Below, one piece after another: positions 9,968 to 19,867 of a DNA stretch of 32,740 nucleotides. Made by a program: the position numbers and the translations under genes. The notes beneath the pieces were generated by a model. It was not told where the DNA came from, made no database searches, and saw only the letters and a program-made list of their open reading frames with translations. Location: contig CDMY01000336.1 in NCBI GenBank assembly GCA_001179505.1, positions 407,397 through 440,136 on the forward strand, read 5' to 3'. This stretch comes from Vitrella brassicaformis (Eukaryota > Sar > Vitrellaceae). How positions within the stretch are numbered: position 1 is the stretch's first letter; the number at the start of each line of letters is the position of its first letter.

Positions 9968-10298
9968 GGCACGGATCCACTATGTATCGACATTCACTTA
10001 ATTTTCGTTGTGGTGCAGATAGAGGGTTGTTTATACAGACACCAACAACGGGATGGAGTACTGGGGCATTAACATGCGAAAAAGGTAAAAATCAGTCTCC
10101 ACACACCGCGGAATGATCCAAGACATCTTCTCTTAATTCTTGTCTCTCGTCGTTGGCAGGGGAAAAAGATATGTACCACTGGATGCGGAGGGGGAGTGTG
10201 CTGAAGGGCGCATACAGGAAAGCCTTTTTTCCGACCTATGATGGGTCGTTTTGGCTTTTCTTCATGTTGATTTGTGACATGTTTGTCCTCCAGTCATA
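9968..10298 (+). other. possible 3' exons of the 8197 gene
   Basis: Two segments (about 10020-10085 and 10160-10298) are free of microsatellites and bounded by acceptor- and donor-like sites (GTGCAG, GGTAAAAA, GGCAG). Two different frames can be read through their join. One contains VYTDTNNGMEYWGINMRKRG and ends at TGA 10239; the other contains KDMYHWMRRGSVLKGAYRK and ends at TAA 10296. Only one can be real, and neither joins to the upstream exon without a compromise in splice site or phase. It may belong to the 8197 gene or be untranslated. Confidence 0.3.
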
Positions 10299-10807
10299 AC
10301 ACAATACGTGGCCATTCAGTGAGTTCATGTAGCAATGTGGATGAAAGCCGATGGCTCACAACATTATTAAACATCTGCTGCCAAGCCCTTGTTTGCCTTA
10401 AAGCTTTGTATGTGTGTGAAGAGCAGGCAGTATAGGCCGTATGGTGCAATACACAGAAGCCTCTCGTACATATATACAAGCGAGACATACAATGAGAGAG
10501 AGAGAGAGAGTACTCTGACATCGGCCGACGGAACATAAGCCGATTGTCACACACACACACACACACAGAGGTGCATCTGTATATGTGTCGTGCTCCCATG
10601 CACTTTCAGTCTGTCTCCTTGTCTGTCTCCTTGTCTGTCTCTTTGTCTGTCTGTCTCTCTGTCCGCCTGTCTGTCCGTCAGGCCTTCTCGTCTCGTGCGT
10701 GTGTGCGTGCGCGTGTGTTGGTGTGGCGAAGCTACGCGTGCGTGTGTCTTTGTAGTTGCTGTGGACAGAGAGAGACGTCGAATGAATGACTCTGCCCCAC
10801 ATCGATC

Positions 10808-10918
10808 TGATTGATCCATACAGTACACGCCAATATCCGTCCGCAGGGCTTAGACGACACAGACAGACAGACAGGCGCAGTACACACACACACACAAACA
10901 GGCTGCGGTTGTCGAACA
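10808..10918. repeat. dispersed repeat A, copy 2 (upstream of the ABC1-kinase gene)
   Basis: This is the same ordered blocks as at 7842-7970 (CTGATTGATC, AATATCCGTCCGCA, ACGACAC, CAGA repeats, AACAGGC, GTTGTCGAAC) in the same orientation. It ends about 150 bases before the downstream start codon. Confidence 0.6.
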
Positions 10919-11036
10919 GATCTGCTGCTATGACCATTGCAAATGGCAACAGGTGGATAAGCCGACGAGATAAGGCAAGATGATCAGAAATCCCGAAGAA
11001 ATCACCTCCATGAGAGCGGTTTCACAGACAGCTCTG

Positions 11037-11053
11037 GTTCTGCGAGCTTAAAG
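11037..11053 (+). promoter_or_regulatory. TGCGAGCTT element before the ABC1-kinase start
   Basis: TTCTGCGAGCTTAAAG lies about 20 bases before the ATG at 11073. Close relatives occur ahead of actin (4325), of the 25382 gene (25218) and of the 21754 gene (21732). It is a candidate start-site or leader element, inferred only from recurrence and position. Confidence 0.35.
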
Positions 11054-11072
11054 ATCTCTCTCCTGCTTTGCG

Positions 11073-14000
11073 ATGTCCATGACGCACTTGAGCAGCCTCC
11101 TGTCGTGCCTACATCGCCATCAGTGCCACGTGTGGCTCGTCAGCTGCCTATTCTGCCTCAGATCTGTCACGGCCAGCGGCATGCGGTCCGCCGCCTTTCT
11201 GCCCTTCACATCGATATCCACCCTCCGCCGTTCCCACTCGCTCTATGGGGACGGTAGCACACCTTTTGTTCACTTCAGGAAAGGCCTTCCCTTTCTCCGC
11301 CACTCAAACAGCCAACGAACCGGTGGCATGTCCGTCGAGGACGATGTCAGCATCAGCCCACCGCAGCAGCGGCCGCCGACCTCCATAACCACAGCGAGAA
11401 GCCCGTCGCTCGAGAAGGCCGCTGCTGAAGTGAGGGAGAGGAGGGAGGCGCCACAGTCGCAGAGTGCATCTGTACCGTCTTCTTCCTCTGCGCCCCAACG
11501 AACTATCGGCGAGTTTGCGCGTGAGGGGGGCGAAGTGCTGAGGGATGCTGTCAACCTGGCACTCACAACAGGGTACGTACGGGTGGGGTGGCAACAAGTA
11601 GAATGCAATGGATGCACCTTGCTGCCCTCCATGTGTGTATGTCAGTCTTCGTCCAGGCATCTTCCGGACGATCCAGGCGTCAACAGCAGCCGCTGCAACC
11701 GCTGTGGAATTTGCTCAGGTGTGTTAACAGGATGAACACTCAGTCAACCAAGCGGCACAATGATCCTGGTGGGGCGTGGTTTTTGCAGGACGTCATCAAC
11801 CAGATGCCCTCGTCATCGTCCGCAGCATCTGCGTCCACTACAGCACGGCCAGCCGACACATCCAGGGGTGCCGCTGAGGCCATCCTCAGCTCACAGGCCC
11901 TGTCGGTGGCTCTCGCATCCACGCCAAAGGCATTGAGGAAGCTCTTCGAGGCAACCAACCATGCCATTCACTCACACTCATGCATGACACGCACACTCAG
12001 GATGCTATGCGGGCGTGTGCTGTGTGTCTGTAGCGGCTGGGAGCGACGTACGTGAAGCTGGGCCAGTTCATCGCCAGCTCTCCCTCCCTCTTCCCTGCTG
12101 AGTATGTGCTGGAGTTCCAGAAGGTAAACTAACTACACATGTGTCGTGTGGGTGGGGCCCGTTGGGAAGAGACTGACCTCTCCGCCGTTTCCACCCACTG
12201 TCGTGTGTGTGTGATGTGCTTTGTGCCCATCCTCAACAGTGTCTGGACCAAACTCCGCCAACGGGATGGGCGGACATCAGCCGCACCATACAGGCAGAAC
12301 TGGGCCGGCCGATGAATGAGGTTTTCGAGTCCGTGAATCCCACACCACTAGCATCAGCGTCCATCGCACAGGTGAGTGACAGACAGACAGTGTATCCAAG
12401 TGGGCAAGGTGTTGTTGTTCCAACATACGTGCATCGCTAACTGTTGTGTCGGCTCGGGTATGTTCAGGTCCACAGTGCCCGGTTGCGTACGGGAGAGGAG
12501 GTTGTCATCAAAGTCCAAAAACCCGAAGTCAGCAGGCCAGAGATAACAAACACCTTTCCGCCCACCCCTCCCTCTCTCCCTCTCTCCCTGCCTCCCTGCC
12601 TGCACGTGTGTGTCAGGTGGAGAGCATCCTCAAAGCAGACTTGGCATTCGTCCTCATATCCACCCGTAAGTCAAGCCAGGAGAACGACATATATACACGG
12701 GCTCCATGCATGGGCAGGCGCGCGTGTGAATGCATCTGTGTCTGCACTGCGTTGTCTGTCTGTCTGTCTGTCTACAGGGGTGCTTCAGTGGTTGAATCCC
12801 GAGCTGACCCGCATATCGCTGGCTGAGGGGGCCCGCAACATACGCGACTCGATGCTCGAGGAGCTCGACTTCGTCAAGGAGGCTGACAACATCGAACAAT
12901 TCAGCGCCTTCCTATCGGTAACAGATTTAGACAGCCACCTCCCCTAGCCACTGGCATGTCCGTCCCTTCGTGTGTCCCGTTGACCAGAGGAGTGGCTTGG
13001 ATGACATGGCGACCGTGCCAAAGGTGTTCCGGCGTTTCAGCAGCCGCAAGGTGCTGGTCATGGAGCGGCTGCGAGGGGTGCCCTTCTCTGATGTCGATGC
13101 CGTGCGGCGCATCACCGACAATCCTGAGCAAGCTCTAATCAACGCCATCAACACCTGGTCGCTCTCACTCGTCATGAACGACTTCTTCCACGCCGATGTC
13201 CACGCGGTCCGTACTTGACGAAAGGAGGCGGGGGGGTGCACACATTCACACGTGTCTGGACGCAGGCTCCTTCCTTGACGTGTGTGTTGCTGTGCTGTGC
13301 TGCAGGGGAACCTTTTGCTGCTGGATGACGGCCGCGTCGGCTTCATCGATTTTGGCATTGTGGGTAGGATCAGCAAGAGCACGTGGAGGTCTGTCCAGAA
13401 ACTCACGGCATGTGCCGCCATGCAAGACTACAAGGTGAGCGAGGAGGGCATCCATCGATGGATCGATGGATCGACCCACACACACAGACGGCACGGCTGG
13501 TGTAGTGCATGCCACGGTTGACCACCTGGCGCGGCGAGTGCATTTGGGTCGTTTCTGTGTGTGTCATTGATCGATCAGGGGATGGCGTCTGCTCTGGTGA
13601 GCATGGGGGCGGCATCGAGGCAAGTGGACGTCGACCAATTCGGTCAGTCGGTCAGACTGACAGACACACAACGCACCGCACGGACGGGCTTGATGCTATG
13701 TGGGGCAACCAACCGTCTGTGTGCTGGATCTGTAGGTCTTCAGCTCAAGGAGCTGATTGAGGGGTTCGAATCGATTTCAGCCACGCTTGAAATCAAAGAG
13801 GTCGGTCAGTCAGGTCACCATGCAGCGGCCGGACAAGTGCTCCCCAATAAATAGTCTGGGTATCCATCATGTTGTGCCGCAGGCTGTGGATATGTCGAGC
13901 AGCACAGCTGCCCGGTCGGTGAATGTGCATGTGGATGAGGACGAGGTGACCCGACTCCTGGTGTCGCTGGTCAAGGTGGCCGACGAGAACGGCCTCAGGT

Positions 14001-14263
14001 TGCCGTCAGAGTTCATTCTCTTACTCAAACAGGTCAAGTCGGTCACCTGACCTGACCCACTCACACACCACACCACACGACACACATTCGCTGGTCCAGA
14101 GAGAGTGGGAATGTATGCTGTCTTGTTACCGATCCATCCATCGACGGATGTATCTATGGCTGTGTTTGTTCAGGCGTTGTACTTCAATCGGTACAGTCGA
14201 TTGATAGCGCCCGAGCTGGACTACCTGAGAGACGACAGGATGAAGCTCCAGGACTTCCTGTAG
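11073..14263 (+). CDS. ABC1/UbiB (ADCK-like) atypical kinase, likely organelle-targeted
   Basis: Fourteen exons sum to 1923 bases, 640 residues. This family is made of atypical kinases/ATPases that support quinone and prenyl-lipid metabolism in mitochondria and plastids. Motifs in order: [15 protein letters not shown] (KxGQ), [10 protein letters not shown] (Ala-rich loop), VVIKVQKP (ATP-site lysine), [26 protein letters not shown] (catalytic loop) and [11 protein letters not shown] (metal-binding DFG). The catalytic Asp, Asn and DFG are intact. The N-terminus has a hydrophobic stretch ([17 protein letters not shown]), then a Ser/Arg-rich segment, which resembles the two-part leader of complex-plastid proteins. 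The exon 3 to 4 join is placed at GAG|GC...TGTAG, giving [18 protein letters not shown], so that intron is GC-AG. Exon 2 starts at the CAG ending at 11645 because that phase gives [15 protein letters not shown] mitochondrial location is the main alternative. Confidence 0.92.
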
Positions 14264-14717
14264 CTAACTAACTACACTAGCTAGTGCATGCACCAGCAGA
14301 TTCTGCGTTGAGTCGATGACTCGCCGGGTGGCTAGTGTTTGTGTTGGTTGTGTGTGGACACACATACGCGGCGACGTGTACAGTGAGTGTACATAGACAG
14401 ACAGATGTTGAGCAGACGACAGCGTGCACATGATGTGTTGCAGACAGAGCTCATGAATCGCACGCATAGCCTGTGTCGCCAATCAATGAGTACACGAGTC
14501 CATGTGTGTGCACCGCTCGCGCCGCACGCCAACACACCCAATGATCCGGATGGAACTCACCCCATCCACCCAAAACCGGAATCCACACACTCTCAGCACC
14601 TCGCTCACACGGAGTGCACAAATAAATACCCTTAGGAAGACCATCCACCTAGCTACTCCTCCACCTATGTGCTAAGCAGTGCTAAGCACCAGCAGCATCA
14701 ATCAACAGCACAGGAGG
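14264..14717. other. intergenic region between convergent genes
   Basis: This lies between the stop codons of the ABC1-kinase gene and the prolyl hydroxylase gene. It contains CTAG-rich DNA just after the first stop, a TGCATGCA palindrome near 14285, and an AATAAATA stretch near 14623-14630 that could serve as an A-rich 3'-end signal. No coding exon is supported. Confidence 0.5.
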
Positions 14718-15863
14718 TCACATGGTTCTCCTGCGCATGAGGGAGATGATGTTGGCCAGTCGATTCGGCTCCCCCTCCTCAAACCACCTGATGAACCGCT
14801 GGGCAGTGTACTTGACACCGGAGGCCACAGGGCAGTTGCCGTGTAACACGTCACTCTCGCTGATTATCAACATCTGAATGAATGAAATCACACATACTGT
14901 GAGCATGAAGTGCACTCGTTGCATGCACCCTTCGTCTCCGTGTGTTGCTTGCTTGCTCACTCGCTCACTCACCGGGTCATGGTTGAAGAATATGAGGGCC
15001 CTCCCTTGCCGAGGCTCGATGCGGAGCGATTCACTGTACTCACCGCAGAGAGCGTCGAGAGGCGGCAGGTACTCGTTGCCAAACAGGCTTATCTCCCTGA
15101 CATCCCTTCCGTCGCCCTTGATGCCCGCAGCACGCCGCAGCTCAGCACTGTCGACTCGTTTGGCGTAGGGGAAGACCAGCTCGCCGCCGCCGCTGTCGAC
15201 CGACGAGAGGAACACGAGGACGGTAGCCACCCTGCCGGCCGTGATGTTGCTATCCTTGTGCAGTTTGTTCTCCCTCTCGTTGATGTTGTTGTTCCACTCT
15301 GAGTGGCCGGCGGTGTACTTGACTACCTGTATAGAGAATTTAATAAGTCTAACGTTGTTGAAGCAGAAAAGTTGGATCTTCTTAAATCAGACCTGGAACC
15401 GCTCGCCGTGAGATGGGGGATACATAGTCAGCCGGTGCATGCGGTCAATGAGGGCGGCGGTCAGATTGAGCCGCTCTGACAGATTCACCTTGAAGGCCTC
15501 TCCTCTGCGGCCCTTGTGGTGGTGACTGCTGTTTGCATGGGGAGCACTCTCTGCCTCCGCCAGAGCAATAAGACGCCGACACTCCGCGCGCGAGAGAAAG
15601 CGTTCAACGAGGTAGATGCGTGGGGCCTCGGAAACAAGCAGGGGCAGCGTCAGCTGGTTGGATGTCAACTGCTGCCCGAGATAGAAAGAACCAGCGGAGA
15701 TGATGAGAGTGACGGTGCCGTAGAGCAGCACGGTGAGGTAGGGATGCTGCGGTGACGATGCAGAGCGGCGGCCCCGCGCCGCATTGGCTCTCCTGAGCAG
15801 CGCAATCCCCCCTCCGGCCGCAGCGAGGGACGAAAGGAAGGTGACCGCTGTCAACGAAACCAT
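14718..15863 (-). CDS. transmembrane prolyl 4-hydroxylase (2-oxoglutarate/Fe(II) oxygenase)
   Basis: Three exons (15863-15393, 15326-14973, 14873-14718) sum to 981 bases, 326 residues. The fold uses Fe(II), oxygen and 2-oxoglutarate to hydroxylate proline in secreted or cell-wall proteins, usually in the ER or Golgi. The catalytic core shows RIYLVERFLSRAECRRLIAL, then the metal pair in KLHKDSNITAGRVATVLVFL, then GGGELVFP, the distal histidine in DVLHGNCPV, and the 2-oxoglutarate-binding Lys in GVKYTAQRFIRW. Two hydrophobic segments near residues 1-20 and 50-72 suggest a signal anchor, possibly with a second membrane span. The ATG at 15863 is the first in frame, since upstream frames stop. A moderately large insert (AELRRAAGIKGDGRDVRE) separates the two halves of the core. 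It is divergent from the RING-finger gene. Confidence 0.9.
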
Positions 15864-16145
15864 CAATCCTCGGAGATCTGGGACATTCTGCTGCCATCTC
15901 GCATCAGGCAGCAAGCTGTTGCTCCCTCTCCCCTTCTGGCAAGATCTTCACGTCCGCAGCATTTTCCCTCCGATCGCTGCACAACTCGCACCGCTCATCA
16001 TGATCAGATCCCCCCCTTTTTGCGCACAGAGGACCACTCTGAGCGCGTCTGGCGCCCCTCTGGCCTCCGCGCGCTTTCTCGTCCTCTGATCTGATGCGGC
16101 CGTTCTGAGCCCCGGCCTCATCGCATCCCTGCCCTGCTTGCACTC
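15864..16145. promoter_or_regulatory. divergent promoter region, prolyl hydroxylase/RING gene
   Basis: These 282 bases lie between two divergent start codons and lack the microsatellites seen elsewhere. On the minus strand a GTGCGAGTTGTGC near 15978-15990 resembles the TGCGAGCTT element. GATCTGATC-like words occur near 16002 and 16086. No TATA-like box is visible. Confidence 0.45.
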
Positions 16146-19100
16146 ATGACATCTGATTCAGCAGTTGCGCTAGAGGACGGCATCTGGATTCAGCAGGTCG
16201 CTAGAGGTTACTTCCAGTTTTGCCGCGACCTGTCTGATGGCATCAAGAACCAGCTTGCAGACTACTGCGACAAGGTCAGGGCGTCCCCCCACTACTTCAC
16301 CTCGTCGCCGGTGCTGCAGGGCTACCCCAACCTCTCGCGCATCTTTGAGGACGCCACCAGCCAGGAGAATGCCACACTCGAGCTGCTGCGGGTCAGCGAC
16401 CCAAGCACCCGAAGCGTGTTGGTCTTAATGCAGACGATTCGGCCTTCGTGTGCGTCTACCGGGGCGAGCCGAAGGCTGCCTCAGACAAGGTCAGGAGGCA
16501 GGGAGGGGGGCACTCCACAGATGGAATAATGATCTGTGTGTTTTGTGTGTGGCTGTGGCTGTTGATTTGGTTTGTCCACACAGAGCATCACGTTGCTGGG
16601 TGAGCTGACGGGTGAGGTGGTGCCGCAGACGCCCGAGGCATGGGACGACCCCCGGTACATCTGGCCGCTGTGCTTCGTTGACGACGCACTCCCGCCACCA
16701 CACCCTCCCAACGGCAACACACCCAGCTCCCACTCACAGCAGGAGCCGGAGCCAGAGCAGTCGCTGCAGCGGCCAGCTGTGCCAAAGGACGACAGCCTGA
16801 TGCTCGACTTCCGCGCGGCCAAGAACCGCGTGGCCTATTTCCAGCCGGCTGCGGTCTTGCAGGGCATGCAGCAGCGACAATCTAACGCGCAGTTCGCCGT
16901 GGTCGGTCAGCACACGAACGAGTGGGTTGTGGTTGGTGGTCGTGTGTGTGTGTGTGGCCACGTGTGTGTGTGTGTGAGTGTGAGAGAGAGAGAGAGAGAG
17001 AGAGAGTGGTTTGTTGGTTGGTTGTGTATGGGTGCAGGTGTATCATGACGGCTGGCCGCACCTGTTGCTGCACCGCAAGCCCGGCACGGCACTCAACCCG
17101 GGGGACGAGATACTCATCGACCTGCCCCCCAACATGACAACCAAATACAAGTGCTACATCGCCGAACGACTCTACTCACAAGAGTCGGAGAGTGCCAGGT
17201 AGTCAGTCAAGAAAGGGACCACACGAATATGGATGCGCTCGATGGTGGATGTGATGTGTGTACGTGCATGTCATCAGGGACGCTGCCAGGCTCCGTGAGC
17301 TCAACGTGCATTTCATGCAGAAGCTGCAGCGTGTCAGTGACGATAGGAACCTGGCTCTAGACGCTGCAGACAAGTAAGCGACAGACAGATGGACGATGAG
17401 AGCGGGATCTTGTGCGGGACTTACCTGTCAGGCTGCGGGATATTATGCGGGACGGTCAGAGGGGCCACGACAAGGAGAAGGCCTCACTCGAAGAGACTAT
17501 CGCCAAGTACGAGTGTCGGCAACAGCCTCAGGCTCAAGCTTGACTCGTGGCTGTCTGCATCAATATCTGTCTCGCTGGTTTCAGGCTGCAGTCGAGCAAG
17601 AGCTCACTCGAGGCCGAGCTCACGCACCTCCGCAGTCACCAGACAGACAGGTGAGCGACCACCTGACAGCACTCACCCACCCCCACGGCCATGTATCTCA
17701 TACTTTTCATGCACACAAGACAGACAGACAGACAGACGGACAGGCAGGCAGCTCGCTGTATTCACGGGCGGGCGTGTGTGTGTGTGGCTGCAGGCTGAAG
17801 CAGAGTGAGAAGGCCCGCAAGCAGCTCGAGGCGGCCAACCGCGACAAGGACAAAGAGATCAAAAGGTAGGGCCTCGAGTGGATGCACGGGGCCCATCGCC
17901 CCACCCCGTTCCCCTCTGCTGTGCCGTCTGTCTGTTTGTCTGTCAGCATGCAGGAGCAGCATCGCCGGCAGCTGCAGGAGGAGGCCCAGCGTATCAACAA
18001 GTCAGTCCGTATGGCACCACATGCATAGAAGGAGAGTGGATGCACGGGGCCCATCGCCCCACCCCGTTCTCCTTTGCTATGTATGCCGTCTGTCCTGTCG
18101 TGTCCTGTCAGAAAGCAAGAGCATCATCGCCGGCAGTTACAGGAAGAGCGCCAACGTAGCGAAACGTATGTGCGTGGTGGCCAGGCAGGCAGGCATGCAG
18201 GCAGCATGAGCATGATGGGCGGTCTTCTTTTTGTTTGCGCCTGCAGGGAGATAGCCACGTCCGTATGGCCGCACCACAAGCTTACAGGCAGGCCGATCGT
18301 TGTCTTGTGCGTGTCAGGTTGCGAGAGTCTATGGGGCCGCTTGAGGCGGAGCTGATTAGCCTGCGAGAGAGTGAGAGCGGCCACGTCAAGGAGAAGGCAT
18401 CACTGCAAGAGACTATCGCCAAGTACGTATGCTTGTCGGCAACAGCCTCATGCAGGCTCACTTCTGACTCCTGCATGGCATGGCTGTGTGCATCAATCTA
18501 CCTCTCTCTGGTGTCAGGCTGGAGGCGAGCAAGCAGTCGCTCGAGACGGAACTCACGCACCTCCGCAGCCAGCAGATAGACAAGTGAGCACCTACCTACA
18601 TGGCCACCTTTTCTCCCTTTGCTATTTCCATCAGTTTGAGGGCCTTGCTGACATCGTCTGAGACCGAGCAGGAGCTCTCCCACGTTGTCAAGACCCTCAA
18701 GGACAAGCAAGATGAGCTGCCGGAGCTACACCGCCTCATCAGGGAGGCCGAGAGCCGACTGGAAGCCGCACACAAGAGGGCCATGGAGCAGCGTGAGGCC
18801 GACCGGCAGGCTGCGGTGGAGCTTCAGCTGCAGCAGGCGGCCCGCGAGGCCAGGGAGACCATCAACAAGGCCAGGGAGGAGGGGCGGGAGGAAATACTCA
18901 AGTGCGCCATCTGCAACGAGGAGGAGAAACGCATCATGCTGATGCCATGTGTAAGTACACACCATCACATCACAAACAGGCCCGAGAGGTCTGTCGTGCA
19001 CGAGTGTGTGTGTGTATGTGTGTGTATGTGGGTTCAGCGGCATCTGTGCATCTGTCGTGGCTGCTGTGCTCATATCATGAGCCTGCCTGTGGCGGCCCGC

Positions 19101-19157
19101 CTCTGCCCCGTGTGTCGCCAGAACATCCAAAGACACACCGAGGTGTTTCTGCAGTGA
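16146..19157 (+). CDS. coiled-coil RING-finger protein, probable E3 ubiquitin ligase
   Basis: Fourteen exons encode about 614 residues. The C-terminus is a C3HC4 RING: CAICNEEEKRIMLMPC, then RHLCICRGCC, then LCPVCRQNI, with all eight zinc ligands, of the IAP/MGRN-like type that binds E2 enzymes. The middle (exons 5-13) is heptad-rich, charged coiled coil built from duplicated exons, ending in a long helix (ELHRLIREAESRLEAAHKRA). The N-terminal 280 residues form an unrecognised globular region (DDPRYIWPLCFVDDAL, VYHDGWPHLLLHRKPGTA) interrupted by a Pro/Gln/Ser linker. Exon 10 is only 12 bases (18247-18258). Exon 1 (16146-16489) changes frame near 16393-16407: upstream reads NATLELLR and downstream VGLNADDSAFVCVYRGE. 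Removing 14 or 23 bases with GT...AG ends, or correcting one base, restores it. Substrates are unknown. Confidence 0.85.
16982..17007. repeat. GA dinucleotide microsatellite in an intron
   Basis: A run of about 12 GA units follows TG repeats in the second annotated intron of the RING-finger gene (16902-17037). It is a simple repeat lying inside non-coding DNA. Confidence 0.8.
17432..18583 (+). repeat. duplicated exon-intron-exon cassette in the RING gene
   Basis: Exons 17432-17506 and 17585-17650 (EKASLEETIAK, then LQSSKSSLEAELTHLRS) match exons 18318-18422 and 18518-18583 (EKASLQETIAK, then LEASKQSLETELTHLRS). The intron between each pair is also recognisably the same (GTCGGCAACAGCCTCA; GCATCAAT). 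The duplication therefore copied a genomic cassette and extended the coiled coil. Confidence 0.85.
17877..18165 (+). repeat. tandem duplicated intron plus exon in the RING gene
   Basis: The intron segment GTGGATGCACGGGGCCCATC and its downstream exon (17947-18000, EQHRRQLQEEAQR) recur in tandem as intron DNA from about 18037 and exon 18112-18165 (EHHRRQLQEERQR). Intron identity in the shared first 45 bases is very high, implying a recent tandem duplication of roughly 160 bases. Confidence 0.85.
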
Positions 19158-19867
19158 GGCAGGCCAGGCCTTTGGTAGATTGATTGACGTAGCTACGCCC
19201 ATGCACCACACCCAACACATAGCACATAGCACAGCCACTGACTAGCTGTAGATATGTCCACACAAAGCTATGCACGCCCAGAGAGACTTGTTGCGCATGT
19301 GACTGTTGGGAGGGCGTGGCTGCCGGCTTGCACGCCAACCAGTGGCTGGGTGAGGGGAGGGGTCATGCAATGCATGGTTTGTGCATCTCTCTCTGCGGCT
19401 TTATTGACATCAATCATGTTGTGTGTGGAGGTATGTATACAATTCTTCTTGTATGTATGTATGTACGTAAGATCTTCATCCGACTGTCCACGCGACGTAC
19501 GTCTGCACGCAGCGGCTGGATTGTGCACATCCATCCATGTCATGCACACCATGCAAAGTGGACAAAGACTTCATCGACCGCATGTGTGTAGAGAACAAAA
19601 GAGAGCGGACAATGGATGCAAAACCGCAGCAAGCAAGGAGAGAAGAAAGCTCACCTACCTGGCTTGAATCACGCTCCCGCAGAGAGAAAGAGAGAAAGCG
19701 AGAGGTCCGTTTGGCGCGTCCTGTCTGTCTGTCTGTCTGTCTCACCCGCATCCGACCCGCACGCCTACAAAGAAAGGCAATCCCTGATGATACTCATCCA
19801 CCCGTCCCTGACTTGCCATGGTAAGCACACTCACACACAAGATGTATGGATGGCCACCTCAGGCCCC
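19158..19867. other. intergenic region between convergent genes
   Basis: This interval lies between the stop codons of the RING gene and the RGG/poly-Q gene. It contains GTAT repeats near 19450, a GTCT array near 19722-19742 and AGAGAAAG repeats near 19680. Open frames across it are low complexity and lack splice-consistent structure, so no gene is called. Confidence 0.55.

Larger units (their letters stand above)
10299..11072. other. intergenic and promoter region before the ABC1-kinase gene
   Basis: This contains a GA repeat (about 10493-10510), a CA repeat, long GTCT arrays at about 10610-10680, dispersed repeat A copy 2, and then about 150 bases of non-repetitive DNA that should hold the promoter of the gene at 11073. 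No exon is supported. Confidence 0.5.

Noticed and set aside
8151-9993. Long minus-strand open frames opposite the 8197 gene
   Set aside because: They are Ser/Ala-rich mirror images of the duplicated Ala/Glu module, lack a shared start, and one relies on a non-ATG start.
10605-10680. Regular GTCT/TTGTCTGTCTCC repeats resembling a CRISPR-like array
   Set aside because: Units are 4-12 bases with no unique spacers; this is a simple microsatellite in a eukaryotic genome.
7842-10918. The two flanking repeats as LTRs of a retroelement containing the 8197 gene
   Set aside because: The copies are short and diverged, lack TG...CA ends and target-site duplications, and the intervening protein shows no reverse transcriptase, integrase or capsid motif.
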